A DNA stretch of 64,000 nucleotides, taken from positions 9,729,001 through 9,793,000 of the forward strand of contig NC_092579.1 in assembly GCF_037975245.1 (NCBI RefSeq), written 5' to 3'. This DNA is from Apostichopus japonicus. Taxonomy: Eukaryota; Echinodermata; Holothuroidea; Aspidochirotida; Stichopodidae. The notes below the pieces were generated by a model. That model worked only from the letters and a program-made list of their open reading frames with translations, made no database searches and had not been told where the DNA came from. Below are positions 47,001 to 58,700 of this stretch, one piece after another (position 1 is the first letter of the stretch; each line of letters opens with the position of its first letter). A program made the position numbers and the translations under genes.

Positions 47001-49939
47001 ACAGTCTCAGTACCGTGTTTTCATCACAGGATAATGCACGAACGGGTGTATGGCGCAAGTAATGCACGAAGCCGTATAGAGTTACTGTACTGTAGTTCAT
47101 CCAACAATAACGTTGAGCCCCCGTTCCTGCATTATCCGTGTGATAAACGCACGGTAGAGTGTATGGCGGGCCATCAGTCTCAAATCATGGGAGATCGACT
47201 TATACCGATTTAAATCGACATATACCAGTTTCCTTCGACATATACCAGTTTCCTTCGACTTATACCAGTTTCATTCTACATATCATCGATTTAAATCGAC
47301 ATATACCAGTTTCATTCTACATATCATCGATTTAAATCGACATATACCAGTTTCATTCTACATATCATCGATTTATTTTACTTATCATCGATTTAAATCG
47401 ATTTAAATACAATTGATTTTTTTTTTTTTTGGGGGGTTATCAAATTTCATCACTAAGCCCAATTTAAGCGGGGAACAAACTTTCGCTTTGTTTCGGTTTC
47501 AGGCGCGTAGCCAGGAATTTGCCAAGGGAGGGGCCAAACTGTAGGCAAACTATCAGAGCAGTAGGCATTGAAAACTATCTAAGCTTAGCGCCACCATTTT
47601 TGGAGCGAAGCGTACAAGAAAATTTTGGCTGAAAATGCCTCCCAGATCGCTGTAAATGGCACTTCCCAGGCCTTGTAAATGGCATCTTCAGCATTTTCTC
47701 TTTTGTAATTACTAACAATATCGTAAAAACATAAAAAAGAAATTAAATAGGGAACCCATATCGATGTGGATCAATTATATATGAGTGTACGAACAGATAC
47801 TTACTGTACACTCATACACAATAGATGTACAGACATGATAATAATGATGAGTGGCAACTACCTGTATACGGTCACAGATCAAAGAAACGACCTCGAAGTG
47901 TCATTTACCTCATGCAGCATGTGTCGGATGAAGGTTTCACCACCGCCAAATATGATTTGGATAAATAATGTCACGCATTATTTTCTATTCATAGCCACAC
48001 GAAATAAACTATGCCACCAAATATTGGTGGGATATTATATACTATATCCCCTACCTAAAATATTGGGGGAGACTTGTCCCCGTCCCTCCCCCCCCCCTCC
48101 CTCATGATTGCCGCCCATGTGCGAAACTAACTGTTTCACTGTCGGTTATCGGTATATACATGTTTATGTCTTTGTATTCCTTCTTGAAACTGTATGGCTG
48201 AGTCATTTCTGTTGGTGGAATTGAACCACCTGCAAAATAAATTCTGCATCACCTGAACAGATTTGTGAAATTGCCAAAACAGTTAGCAAAAGAGAAATCA
48301 AAAGCAATAGAACCATGTAAACTGAAGCCGTTTAAATCATTCCCAAGTGTTAACCATTTTGTGAACACAAGTAACTTCAAATGCCAGTGTCCACACTGTA
48401 AGAATTTCACTTACAGTAACCACATACCGCACAACTTTCCCTAACACAGAGAACTAGGCTAGTGCAATTATACTACACATGCTATGAAAGTGACCCTTAC
48501 AGAATTGAACACTCTTGAATTCCTGATATATAGGCCACAACTCTGGTTTTCAGCAGAAAGTTGATATTGGAGTTCACACTTCCAGCTGTAAAGCTGGGTG
48601 CTTATCACTCTTGTGTACACAAATTGCATGGCCAGGCAAGACCACTTTTTAATTACGCTGGGATAACTTCATAGTTGGCTTCTTTGCAGAGTGATTAAAT
48701 ATTATGTTACTGTCATTCCAAAGAAAGATTTATACCTTCTTAGACAGATAAGACTCATAGCCAGGAAATCAGAGACAGTGGATTTGTTGACTCAAATGAT
48801 TATCATTGGATGCAAGGCTGCATAATTTGTGTCAATTTCTGTAAGGGGCATTTCATGTCATGTCTGCCTAATTTTCTGCAACCCCAGTTTCTTGTGCCCT
48901 ATTGCATTCCCAGTGTACCATTGCAAGTAGCAAACATGTTAGCTAGCAGTGCTTCCTTTTTAAAACATTTTTGTAACAATTAATGATAAACATTATTTAG
49001 CCTAGGAAGCTGGCTTATGTAGTATGATTATATTTTGAAGTTGATCAACCAGACAACCACTTACCTAACATCATAATATGCTATTCAATTAGTATTAGGT
49101 AAAAACATCGTAAAATTAGAAAAACATTGAAACTCTTGGCAACAAATAGGTTGCTATATGATGTTGCTCACCGCTCAGGGAGTGACATTTAACGAGAAAA
49201 TCAAAAGTTGTTCTACCATGTGCTATGACAGTGAACTTGCGAATTTGCTCTTCGGTTTGAGATGAAATTAACATGTAGCATTTCAAGGCATTTTCATCTC
49301 CCATAGGATCTGACTTGCAGGCTGGTTGTTGCTGTGAATGTCATGTCAGTTCATAAGGGGGTAATTAACACTGCAAATACTTTGTGCTCAATCTCTCATT
49401 GAATTATTTACCTAATCAGCCAAGAAACAACATTTATTGTTTTTTCTAAGTCTGCTTAAGTTTACTTTCTTAAGGCCACATAGCTAATGATGGTAAAACC
49501 AAGATATTTACACAAGAAGCAGTTCCTGCTGAATATGCCATTCTAAAACCATTGCCATGGAGTTTTGCATATTGTAATGTAGTATGTAGTCATATCCCCA
49601 TCATATTACTTTAAACATTTGCTTCCATGCCTCTTTGTCTTAAGAGTAACTGCTTACTTCCTGTTCATGACTTATTCACCCTACACCCACATCATATTCG
49701 TAGAAGCCCCCTTTGTCTTAATTCCATGAAATACTCATGCTTAAACACAGATGACAACCTGTTGCATCTCATGTGTATTACAAATAAGGTTAGTCATAGT
49801 CATCTCCATGTGCCTTAGTAATTATAAAGTAAGACCAAGAGTTTATGTCACAGAGAGGTTATTGCCCCCTCACAGGAAGTTGAAATGACTTAAATACTGT
49901 TGTTTTTTAATATGTAAAAGACTAAGATTCCAGACTTCA
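41034..49939 (+). repeat. Three tandem copies of a 2.96-2.98 kb unit
   Basis: Unit starts (TTACCATTTTAACATAAC) are at 41034, 43991 and 46968, so the periods are 2957 and 2977 bp. The third copy ends at about 49939 in GATTCCAGACTTCA. The copies are almost identical by eye. Visible differences are one extra 20-bp subrepeat in copies 2 and 3, the length of a poly-T run, and a G/A change in GCGTAGCCAGGAATTT. Each unit carries an inverted pair near its start (CACAGGATAATGCACGAACG against its complement about 80 bp on), a 41-bp subrepeat block and a hAT-MITE-like segment. I recognise no gene: the four open frames per unit match no family I know. Confidence 0.95.
41270..41460. repeat. 41-bp subrepeats with ATCGATTTAAATCGA palindromes
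   Basis: Units of CGACATATACCAGTTTCATT plus CTACATATCATCGATTTAAAT recur two to three times, followed by a poly-T run. The same block is repeated at about 44218-44455 and 47195-47432, where one more 20-bp CGACATATACCAGTTTCCTT piece is present. The palindrome ATCGATTTAAATCGAT is the common core. Confidence 0.85.
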
Positions 49940-50088
49940 GAGACTGTACTTCAGATACACTCCAGCAATAAAGCTCATATTCTATACAATTATATCTATG
50001 TCTGGAGTTTCTCTTTATCTGTTGTTCATTATACTTATTTAATAACGAAGCCCAAACTAATTGAGCCGGAGCACACCCCAACGTAACA
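49940..50088 (+). other. Right flank of triplication, LTR-like end
   Basis: After the third unit comes AATAAAGCTCATATT (a polyadenylation-type signal at about 49968), and the segment closes with CCCCAACGTAACA at 50088. Together with TGTTACC at 41032 this gives TGTTAC...GTAACA ends, as in an LTR. Flanking target duplications are absent, so the LTR reading is weak. Confidence 0.25.
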
Positions 50089-50267
50089 ATATATATACAT
50101 TCACAAAGCGAAAGAACATATTAAAATTGGGGCCAACATAGTACAGTAGGTCTTTTAAAGGAATCTCTAACAAGATGAACAATCAAATATTTACTCTTTA
50201 CTTCTTTAGCTTCCAAGGGCAAACTTGTTAATTGAGACAAATGTTATCAATCTGCGCAGTAGTAGCA

Positions 50268-51230
50268 TGGTGGGCTCATAATTGACGCACCTAAAAGGCA
50301 TTGAAGAGTCCCCCCAGACCGAGTGCAGCCATCTGAAAAAGTTAACTTTATGTTGCTTGCAAGTGACCTTTTGTTTGTGTAGCTACAAAATGCAGACAAA
50401 AATGAAACGTGATACCTTGTTATTTATTTTTTAGCCGGACCTAAGATGTCCATCGCTGTATCGTTTATACACTGTGCTGTGGGTATTGACCGCAGCTGTA
50501 CATACTGACTGTACATTTGTGTCCAATTACCGATGGTAGCAAGCTGTGTGTGTATTTTCTAGGATCAATAGTGGTGTCTAACACTTCTGTTACACCTCAT
50601 TCGAAACTAGGTCAGATTACCGGCATTAGACGTTTCTTTTTGCATGAGTCTTCACACCCTTTAATGATTTGATTAATAATGTCTATCAACGAAAAGTACA
50701 AATCACTCAACTGTATGAGATTTTTATATGTGTAGTTCCTCAAAGTTGAAATGATCTCAAAGTATTTATTTTTGTGACTACGCATCGTACACTGAAGCAG
50801 AATTAGGCCTAGGCCACAAAATGTATTCCGTGTCAAGTTCTTTCATACCCCCGCCTACACTGACGCATTCATCAATAAGCTAACTGTAATGTTGGCCTAA
50901 GTATACATTTATTGACTTTTGATGCTGTTTGCTTTGCTCTGAGCCGCTAAGCTCTGACAGGTCAGTCTCAGAGATTAGTGGTATCATATTAAGGTAATTT
51001 TGGTTATTTTTAGGGAGTAACATTTTCAAATACCAAGAAACTTGCAAAACTGGGGGAAGGCTTTAAAAAAACACAATTTGATCAGCACATATCTGTAATG
51101 GATTCAAATTCATGGAATATATAACTCTGCTTCGCTGCGAAAAGTTTAGGTTCCCTTCTGTAACGCACTAGTAATCTATTTGGAGGTGCGTCAATTGCGG
51201 GGGTGTGTCAATTATGAAACCTTCACTATA
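50268..51230. mobile_element. Possible DNA transposon with imperfect inverted ends
   Basis: GGGCTCATAATTGACGCACCT at about 50272-50292 is mirrored by GGTGCGTCAATTGCGGGG and GTGTGTCAATTATGAAACC at about 51183-51221. There is no transposase frame and no confirmed target duplication. Confidence 0.35.
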
Positions 51231-51239
51231 TATCCTAGC

Positions 51240-51824
51240 AAAGTAATGAGTGCAAAGAAGACTGATTATAACTAGACGAAAACAAAGTATGTTAAAAGAC
51301 TCTTTGGTTACTTAGTGGTTGGAAATAAATAAACAAAGTCATTCATCTTAATAATTCTTACCTACCACAGCAACTGCTGGGAAAGTTGGTTGAACCTCTG
51401 GAAGTATCAAGATCATGAGCCTACCAGCCTTATGCAATACAAAGTTTGATGATTCCAAATACTCCATAAATCGCCATATGGTACTATAAGTTTAAAGATT
51501 AGTCACCAAGAAAAAGTCTTTAGTTTTACCACGAAATGGAACTAAACGCTACATTGTTATAGCTGCAGTACACCAGTGTACAGAATGGGATTTCGTGGAA
51601 CCAGTCCATGTATTATCCGATTAACGAAAACAATTGGCGAATTTTAGCCAAATTTCTCGTCAAAGGCCAAGTCATTCTGTTGTGATAAACTAATGAGTTG
51701 CTCCTGACAATTCCTCCTGGAGCTTCGGTGACTTCATTTTTCCATCCCCCCCCCCCAATGTGCGTCACGAAATATGAAAATGAAAGAACTTTTCGACGAA
51801 CATCCCGCTGCATTAATAACTCCG
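51240..51824. other. No gene recognised
   Basis: Ordinary AT-rich sequence with a short C-run near 51750. No exon or repeat could be assigned. Confidence 0.4.
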
Positions 51825-52155
51825 GTGAATGAATCTGGTGATAAATCTGAATCCTGGGATGAATTCTGGGATTAATCTGAATCCTGGGATGAATCCTGTG
51901 ATGAATCCTGTGATAAATCCTGGGATAAATCTGAATCCTGGAACGAATCCTATGATGTATCCTGGGATGAATCCTGTGATGAATCTGAATCCTGGGATGA
52001 ATCCTGTGATGAATATATTATCTAAATCCTCTGATGAATCCTGGGATGAATCCTGTGATAAATCTTAATCCTGGGATGAATCCTGTGATGAATCTCAATC
52101 CTGGGATGAATCCTGTGATGAATCCTGGGATGAATCCTGTGATGAATCCTGGGAT
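51825..52155 (+). repeat. GAATCCTGGGAT/GAATCCTGTGAT minisatellite
   Basis: Alternating 12-bp units GAATCCTGGGAT and GAATCCTGTGAT, with some GAATCT insertions, give a 24-bp higher-order pattern over about 330 bp. The frame reads MNPGMNPVMN repeats but is closed by stops, so I take it as noncoding. Confidence 0.9.
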
Positions 52156-52159
52156 AGCT

Positions 52160-52690
52160 TCAGGTTGGTAACTTTGCGATCCGCGTTATGGTGGCATACT
52201 CTTATTAGAGTCTATATCAATCCGCTTTATTGTTCTCCTTCAGGAAAAGTGCCAAAAAGCAGCGGGGGAACATCTTTTGTGACCTGTTATCAATCATAAT
52301 CTAGTTTTTATGGCTTGCATGTTGAAAAGCATCAATGGAAGTACATGTGGTGAGAAAAGTGGGTCAATTGAGGACATTTTAGACCCCTTTAGGCCTCCCA
52401 GGAGTAGCGTAGGAAATTTGTTTACCAATGAGTGAAGAGGTTTGTTTACAAGTGACGAAAAGTTCCGGCTCGGAAAGCAAAAAATCTACATGGTCATGAT
52501 ACGGAAAATTGATAGTGCCATGAAAGGCCAACTTGTCAGCTATGCGGTGATGGGTAGCGTTTAGCTAGTGAAAACTTCTATCTAGACTTAGAGACCACAT
52601 GACTGTGCGTATACTACCATAGGAACATAGACTTGTCAAATCGTTTCCTATGGAACGCCTAAAGGGCTGTAATTTTTTTGATAATTCACT
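52160..52690. other. No gene recognised
   Basis: Single-copy-looking sequence between the minisatellite and the 165-bp satellite. No coding exon was identified. Confidence 0.4.
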
Positions 52691-52725
52691 ATGTCGTCGA
52701 ATATAATTTGACTGAAACTGAGATA

Positions 52726-55700
52726 TCACCCGGGGTTCGAACCACGGATGCAAAAGAGAGTCTCGATCATCAGCTCGTACAGTGCGCCGAGCCATCGCGC
52801 CACTGTATGGACTGAGATATTAGGCGGATTAACTAATACTTACAGCTCCCCGTGTAGGCACTTGCTGTAAAAGATCGGCAAAAGACGTCATCACCCGGGG
52901 TTCGAACCACGGATGCAAAAGAGAGTCTCGATCATCAGCTCGTACAGTGCGCCGAGCCATCGCGCCACTGTATGGACTGAGATATTAGGCGGATTAACTA
53001 ATACTTACAGCTCCCCGTGTAGGCACTTGCTGTAAAAGATCGGCAAAAGACGTCATCACCCGGGGTTCGAACCACGGATGCAAAAGAGAGTCTCGATCAT
53101 CAGCTCGTACAGTGCGCCGAGCCATCGCGCCACTGTATGGACTGAGATATTAGGCGGATTAACTAATACTTACAGCTCCCCGTGTAGGCACTTGCTGTAA
53201 AAGATCGGCAAAAGACGTCATCACCCGGGGTTCGAACCACGGATGCAAAAGAGAGTCTCGATCATCAGCTCGTACAGTGCGCCGAGCCATCGCGCCACTG
53301 TATGGACTGAGATATTAGGCGGATTAACTAATACTTACAGCTCCCCGTGTAGGCACTTGCTGTAAAAGATCGGCAAAAGACGTCATCACCCGGGGTTCGA
53401 ACCACGGATGCAAAAGAGAGTCTCGATCATCAGCTCGTACAGTGCGCCGAGCCATCGCGCCACTGTATGGACTGAGATATTAGGCGGATTAACTAATACT
53501 TACAGCTCCCCGTGTAGGCACTTGCTGTAAAAGATCGGCAAAAGACGTCATCACCCGGGGTTCGAACCACGGATGCAAAAGAGAGTCTCGATCATCAGCT
53601 CGTACAGTGCGCCGAGCCATCGCGCCACTGTATGGACTGAGATATTAGGCGGATTAACTAATACTTACAGCTCCCCGTGTAGGCACTTGCTGTAAAAGAT
53701 CGGCAAAAGACGTCATCACCCGGGGTTCGAACCACGGATGCAAAAGAGAGTCTCGATCATCAGCTCGTACAGTGCGCCGAGCCATCGCGCCACTGTATGG
53801 ACTGAGATATTAGGCGGATTAACTAATACTTACAGCTCCCCGTGTAGGCACTTGCTGTAAAAGATCGGCAAAAGACGTCATCACCCGGGGTTCGAACCAC
53901 GGATGCAAAAGAGAGTCTCGATCATCAGCTCGTACAGTGCGCCGAGCCATCGCGCCACTGTATGGACTGAGATATTAGGCGGATTAACTAATACTTACAG
54001 CTCCCCGTGTAGGCACTTGCTGTAAAAGATCGGCAAAAGACGTCATCACCCGGGGTTCGAACCACGGATGCAAAAGAGAGTCTCGATCATCAGCTCGTAC
54101 AGTGCGCCGAGCCATCGCGCCACTGTATGGACTGAGATATTAGGCGGATTAACTAATACTTACAGCTCCCCGTGTAGGCACTTGCTGTAAAAGATCGGCA
54201 AAAGACGTCATCACCCGGGGTTCGAACCACGGATGCAAAAGAGAGTCTCGATCATCAGCTCGTACAGTGCGCCGAGCCATCGCGCCACTGTATGGACTGA
54301 GATATTAGGCGGATTAACTAATACTTACAGCTCCCCGTGTAGGCACTTGCTGTAAGAGATCGGCAAAAGACGTCATCACCCGGGGTTCGAACCACGGATG
54401 CAAAAGAGAGTCTCGATCATCAGCTCGTACAGTGCGCCGAGCCATCGCGCCACTGTATGGACTGAGATATTAGGCGGATTAACTAATACTTACAGCTCCC
54501 CGTGTAGGCACTTGCTGTAAAAGATCGGCAAAAGACGTCATCACCCGGGGTTCGAACCACGGATGCAAAAGAGAGTCTCGATCATCAGCTCGTACAGTGC
54601 GCCGAGCCATCGCGCCACTGTATGGACTGAGATATTAGGCGGATTAACTAATACTTACAGCTCCCCGTGTAGGCACTTGCTGTAAAAGATCGGCAAAAGA
54701 CGTCATCACCCGGGGTTCGAACCACGGATGCAAAAGAGAGTCTCGATCATCAGCTCGTACAGTGCGCCGAGCCATCGCGCCACTGTATGGACTGAGATAT
54801 TAGGCGGATTAACTAATACTTACAGCTCCCCGTGTAGGCACTTGCTGTAAAAGATCGGCAAAAGACGTCATCACCCGGGGTTCGAACCACGGATGCAAAA
54901 GAGAGTCTCGATCATCAGCTCGTACAGTGCGCCGAGCCATCGCGCCACTGTATGGACTGAGATATTAGGCGGATTAACTAATACTTACAGCTCCCCGTGT
55001 AGGCACTTGCTGTAAAAGATCGGCAAAAGACGTCATCACCCGGGGTTCGAACCACGGATGCAAAAGAGAGTCTCGATCATCAGCTCGTACAGTGCGCCGA
55101 GCCATCGCGCCACTGTATGGACTGAGATATTAGGCGGATTAACTAATACTTACAGCTCCCCGTGTAGGCACTTGCTGTAAAAGATCGGCAAAAGACGTCA
55201 TCACCCGGGGTTCGAACCACGGATGCAAAAGAGAGTCTCGATCATCAGCTCGTACAGTGCGCCGAGCCATCGCGCCACTGTATGGACTGAGATATTAGGC
55301 GGATTAACTAATACTTACAGCTCCCCGTGTAGGCACTTGCTGTAAAAGATCGGCAAAAGACGTCATCACCCGGGGTTCGAACCACGGATGCAAAAGAGAG
55401 TCTCGATCATCAGCTCGTACAGTGCGCCGAGCCATCGCGCCACTGTATGGACTGAGATATTAGGCGGATTAACTAATACTTACAGCTCCCCGTGTAGGCA
55501 CTTGCTGTAAAAGATCGGCAAAAGACGTCATCACCCGGGGTTCGAACCACGGATGCAAAAGAGAGTCTCGATCATCAGCTCGTACAGTGCGCCGAGCCAT
55601 CGCGCCACTGTATGGACTGAGATATTAGGCGGATTAACTAATACTTACAGCTCCCCGTGTAGGCACTTGCTGTAAGAGATCGGCAAAAGACGTCATCACC

Positions 55701-58700
55701 CGGGGTTCGAACCACGGATGCAAAAGAGAGTCTCGATCATCAGCTCGTACAGTGCGCCGAGCCATCGCGCCACTGTATGGACTGAGATATTAGGCGGATT
55801 AACTAATACTTACAGCTCCCCGTGTAGGCACTTGCTGTAAGAGATCGGCAAAAGACGTCATCACCCGGGGTTCGAACCACGGATGCAAAAGAGAGTCTCG
55901 ATCATCAGCTCGTACAGTGCGCCGAGCCATCGCGCCACTGTATGGACTGAGATATTAGGCGGATTAACTAATACTTACAGCTCCCCGTGTAGGCACTTGC
56001 TGTAAGAGATCGGCAAAAGACGTCATCACCCGGGGTTCGAACCACGGATGCAAAAGAGAGTCTCGATCATCAGCTCGTACAGTGCGCCGAGCCATCGCGC
56101 CACTGTATGGACTGAGATATTAGGCGGATTAACTAATACTTACAGCTCCCCGTGTAGGCACTTGCTGTAAGAGATCGGCAAAAGACGTCATCACCCGGGG
56201 TTCGAACCACGGATGCAAAAGAGAGTCTCGATCATCAGCTCGTACAGTGCGCCGAGCCATCGCGCCACTGTATGGACTGAGATATTAGGCGGATTAACTA
56301 ATACTTACAGCTCCCCGTGTAGGCACTTGCTGTAAGAGATCGGCAAAAGACGTCATCACCCGGGGTTCGAACCACGGATGCAAAAGAGAGTCTCGATCAT
56401 CAGCTCGTACAGTGCGCCGAGCCATCGCGCCACTGTATGGACTGAGATATTAGGCGGATTAACTAATACTTACAGCTCCCCGTGTAGGCACTTGCTGTAA
56501 GAGATCGGCAAAAGACGTCATCACCCGGGGTTCGAACCACGGATGCAAAAGAGAGTCTCGATCATCAGCTCGTACAGTGCGCCGAGCCATCGCGCCACTG
56601 TATGGACTGAGATATTAGGCGGATTAACTAATACTTACAGCTCCCCGTGTAGGCACTTGCTGTAAGAGATCGGCAAAAGACGTCATCACCCGGGGTTCGA
56701 ACCACGGATGCAAAAGAGAGTCTCGATCATCAGCTCGTACAGTGCGCCGAGCCATCGCGCCACTGTATGGACTGAGATATTAGGCGGATTAACTAATACT
56801 TACAGCTCCCCGTGTAGGCACTTGCTGTAAGAGATCGGCAAAAGACGTCATCACCCGGGGTTCGAACCACGGATGCAAAAGAGAGTCTCGATCATCAGCT
56901 CGTACAGTGCGCCGAGCCATCGCGCCACTGTATGGACTGAGATATTAGGCGGATTAACTAATACTTACAGCTCCCCGTGTAGGCACTTGCTGTAAGAGAT
57001 CGGCAAAAGACGTCATCACCCGGGGTTCGAACCACGGATGCAAAAGAGAGTCTCGATCATCAGCTCGTACAGTGCGCCGAGCCATCGCGCCACTGTATGG
57101 ACTGAGATATTAGGCGGATTAACTAATACTTACAGCTCCCCGTGTAGGCACTTGCTGTAAGAGATCGGCAAAAGACGTCATCACCCGGGGTTCGAACCAC
57201 GGATGCAAAAGAGAGTCTCGATCATCAGCTCGTACAGTGCGCCGAGCCATCGCGCCACTGTATGGACTGAGATATTAGGCGGATTAACTAATACTTACAG
57301 CTCCCCGTGTAGGCACTTGCTGTAAGAGATCGGCAAAAGACGTCATCACCCGGGGTTCGAACCACGGATGCAAAAGAGAGTCTCGATCATCAGCTCGTAC
57401 AGTGCGCCGAGCCATCGCGCCACTGTATGGACTGAGATATTAGGCGGATTAACTAATACTTACAGCTCCCCGTGTAGGCACTTGCTGTAAGAGATCGGCA
57501 AAAGACGTCATCACCCGGGGTTCGAACCACGGATGCAAAAGAGAGTCTCGATCATCAGCTCGTACAGTGCGCCGAGCCATCGCGCCACTGTATGGACTGA
57601 GATATTAGGCGGATTAACTAATACTTACAGCTCCCCGTGTAGGCACTTGCTGTAAGAGATCGGCAAAAGACGTCATCACCCGGGGTTCGAACCACGGATG
57701 CAAAAGAGAGTCTCGATCATCAGCTCGTACAGTGCGCCGAGCCATCGCGCCACTGTATGGACTGAGATATTAGGCGGATTAACTAATACTTACAGCTCCC
57801 CGTGTAGGCACTTGCTGTAAGAGATCGGCAAAAGACGTCATCACCCGGGGTTCGAACCACGGATGCAAAAGAGAGTCTCGATCATCAGCTCGTACAGTGC
57901 GCCGAGCCATCGCGCCACTGTATGGACTGAGATATTAGGCGGATTAACTAATACTTACAGCTCCCCGTGTAGGCACTTGCTGTAAGAGATCGGCAAAAGA
58001 CGTCATCACCCGGGGTTCGAACCACGGATGCAAAAGAGAGTCTCGATCATCAGCTCGTACAGTGCGCCGAGCCATCGCGCCACTGTATGGACTGAGATAT
58101 TAGGCGGATTAACTAATACTTACAGCTCCCCGTGTAGGCACTTGCTGTAAGAGATCGGCAAAAGACGTCATCACCCGGGGTTCGAACCACGGATGCAAAA
58201 GAGAGTCTCGATCATCAGCTCGTACAGTGCGCCGAGCCATCGCGCCACTGTATGGACTGAGATATTAGGCGGATTAACTAATACTTACAGCTCCCCGTGT
58301 AGGCACTTGCTGTAAGAGATCGGCAAAAGACGTCATCACCCGGGGTTCGAACCACGGATGCAAAAGAGAGTCTCGATCATCAGCTCGTACAGTGCGCCGA
58401 GCCATCGCGCCACTGTATGGACTGAGATATTAGGCGGATTAACTAATACTTACAGCTCCCCGTGTAGGCACTTGCTGTAAGAGATCGGCAAAAGACGTCA
58501 TCACCCGGGGTTCGAACCACGGATGCAAAAGAGAGTCTCGATCATCAGCTCGTACAGTGCGCCGAGCCATCGCGCCACTGTATGGACTGAGATATTAGGC
58601 GGATTAACTAATACTTACAGCTCCCCGTGTAGGCACTTGCTGTAAGAGATCGGCAAAAGACGTCATCACCCGGGGTTCGAACCACGGATGCAAAAGAGAG

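Noticed and set aside
51829-52068. Asn-Pro-Gly-Met repeat protein
   Set aside because: Direct translation of a minisatellite whose frame closes within the array.
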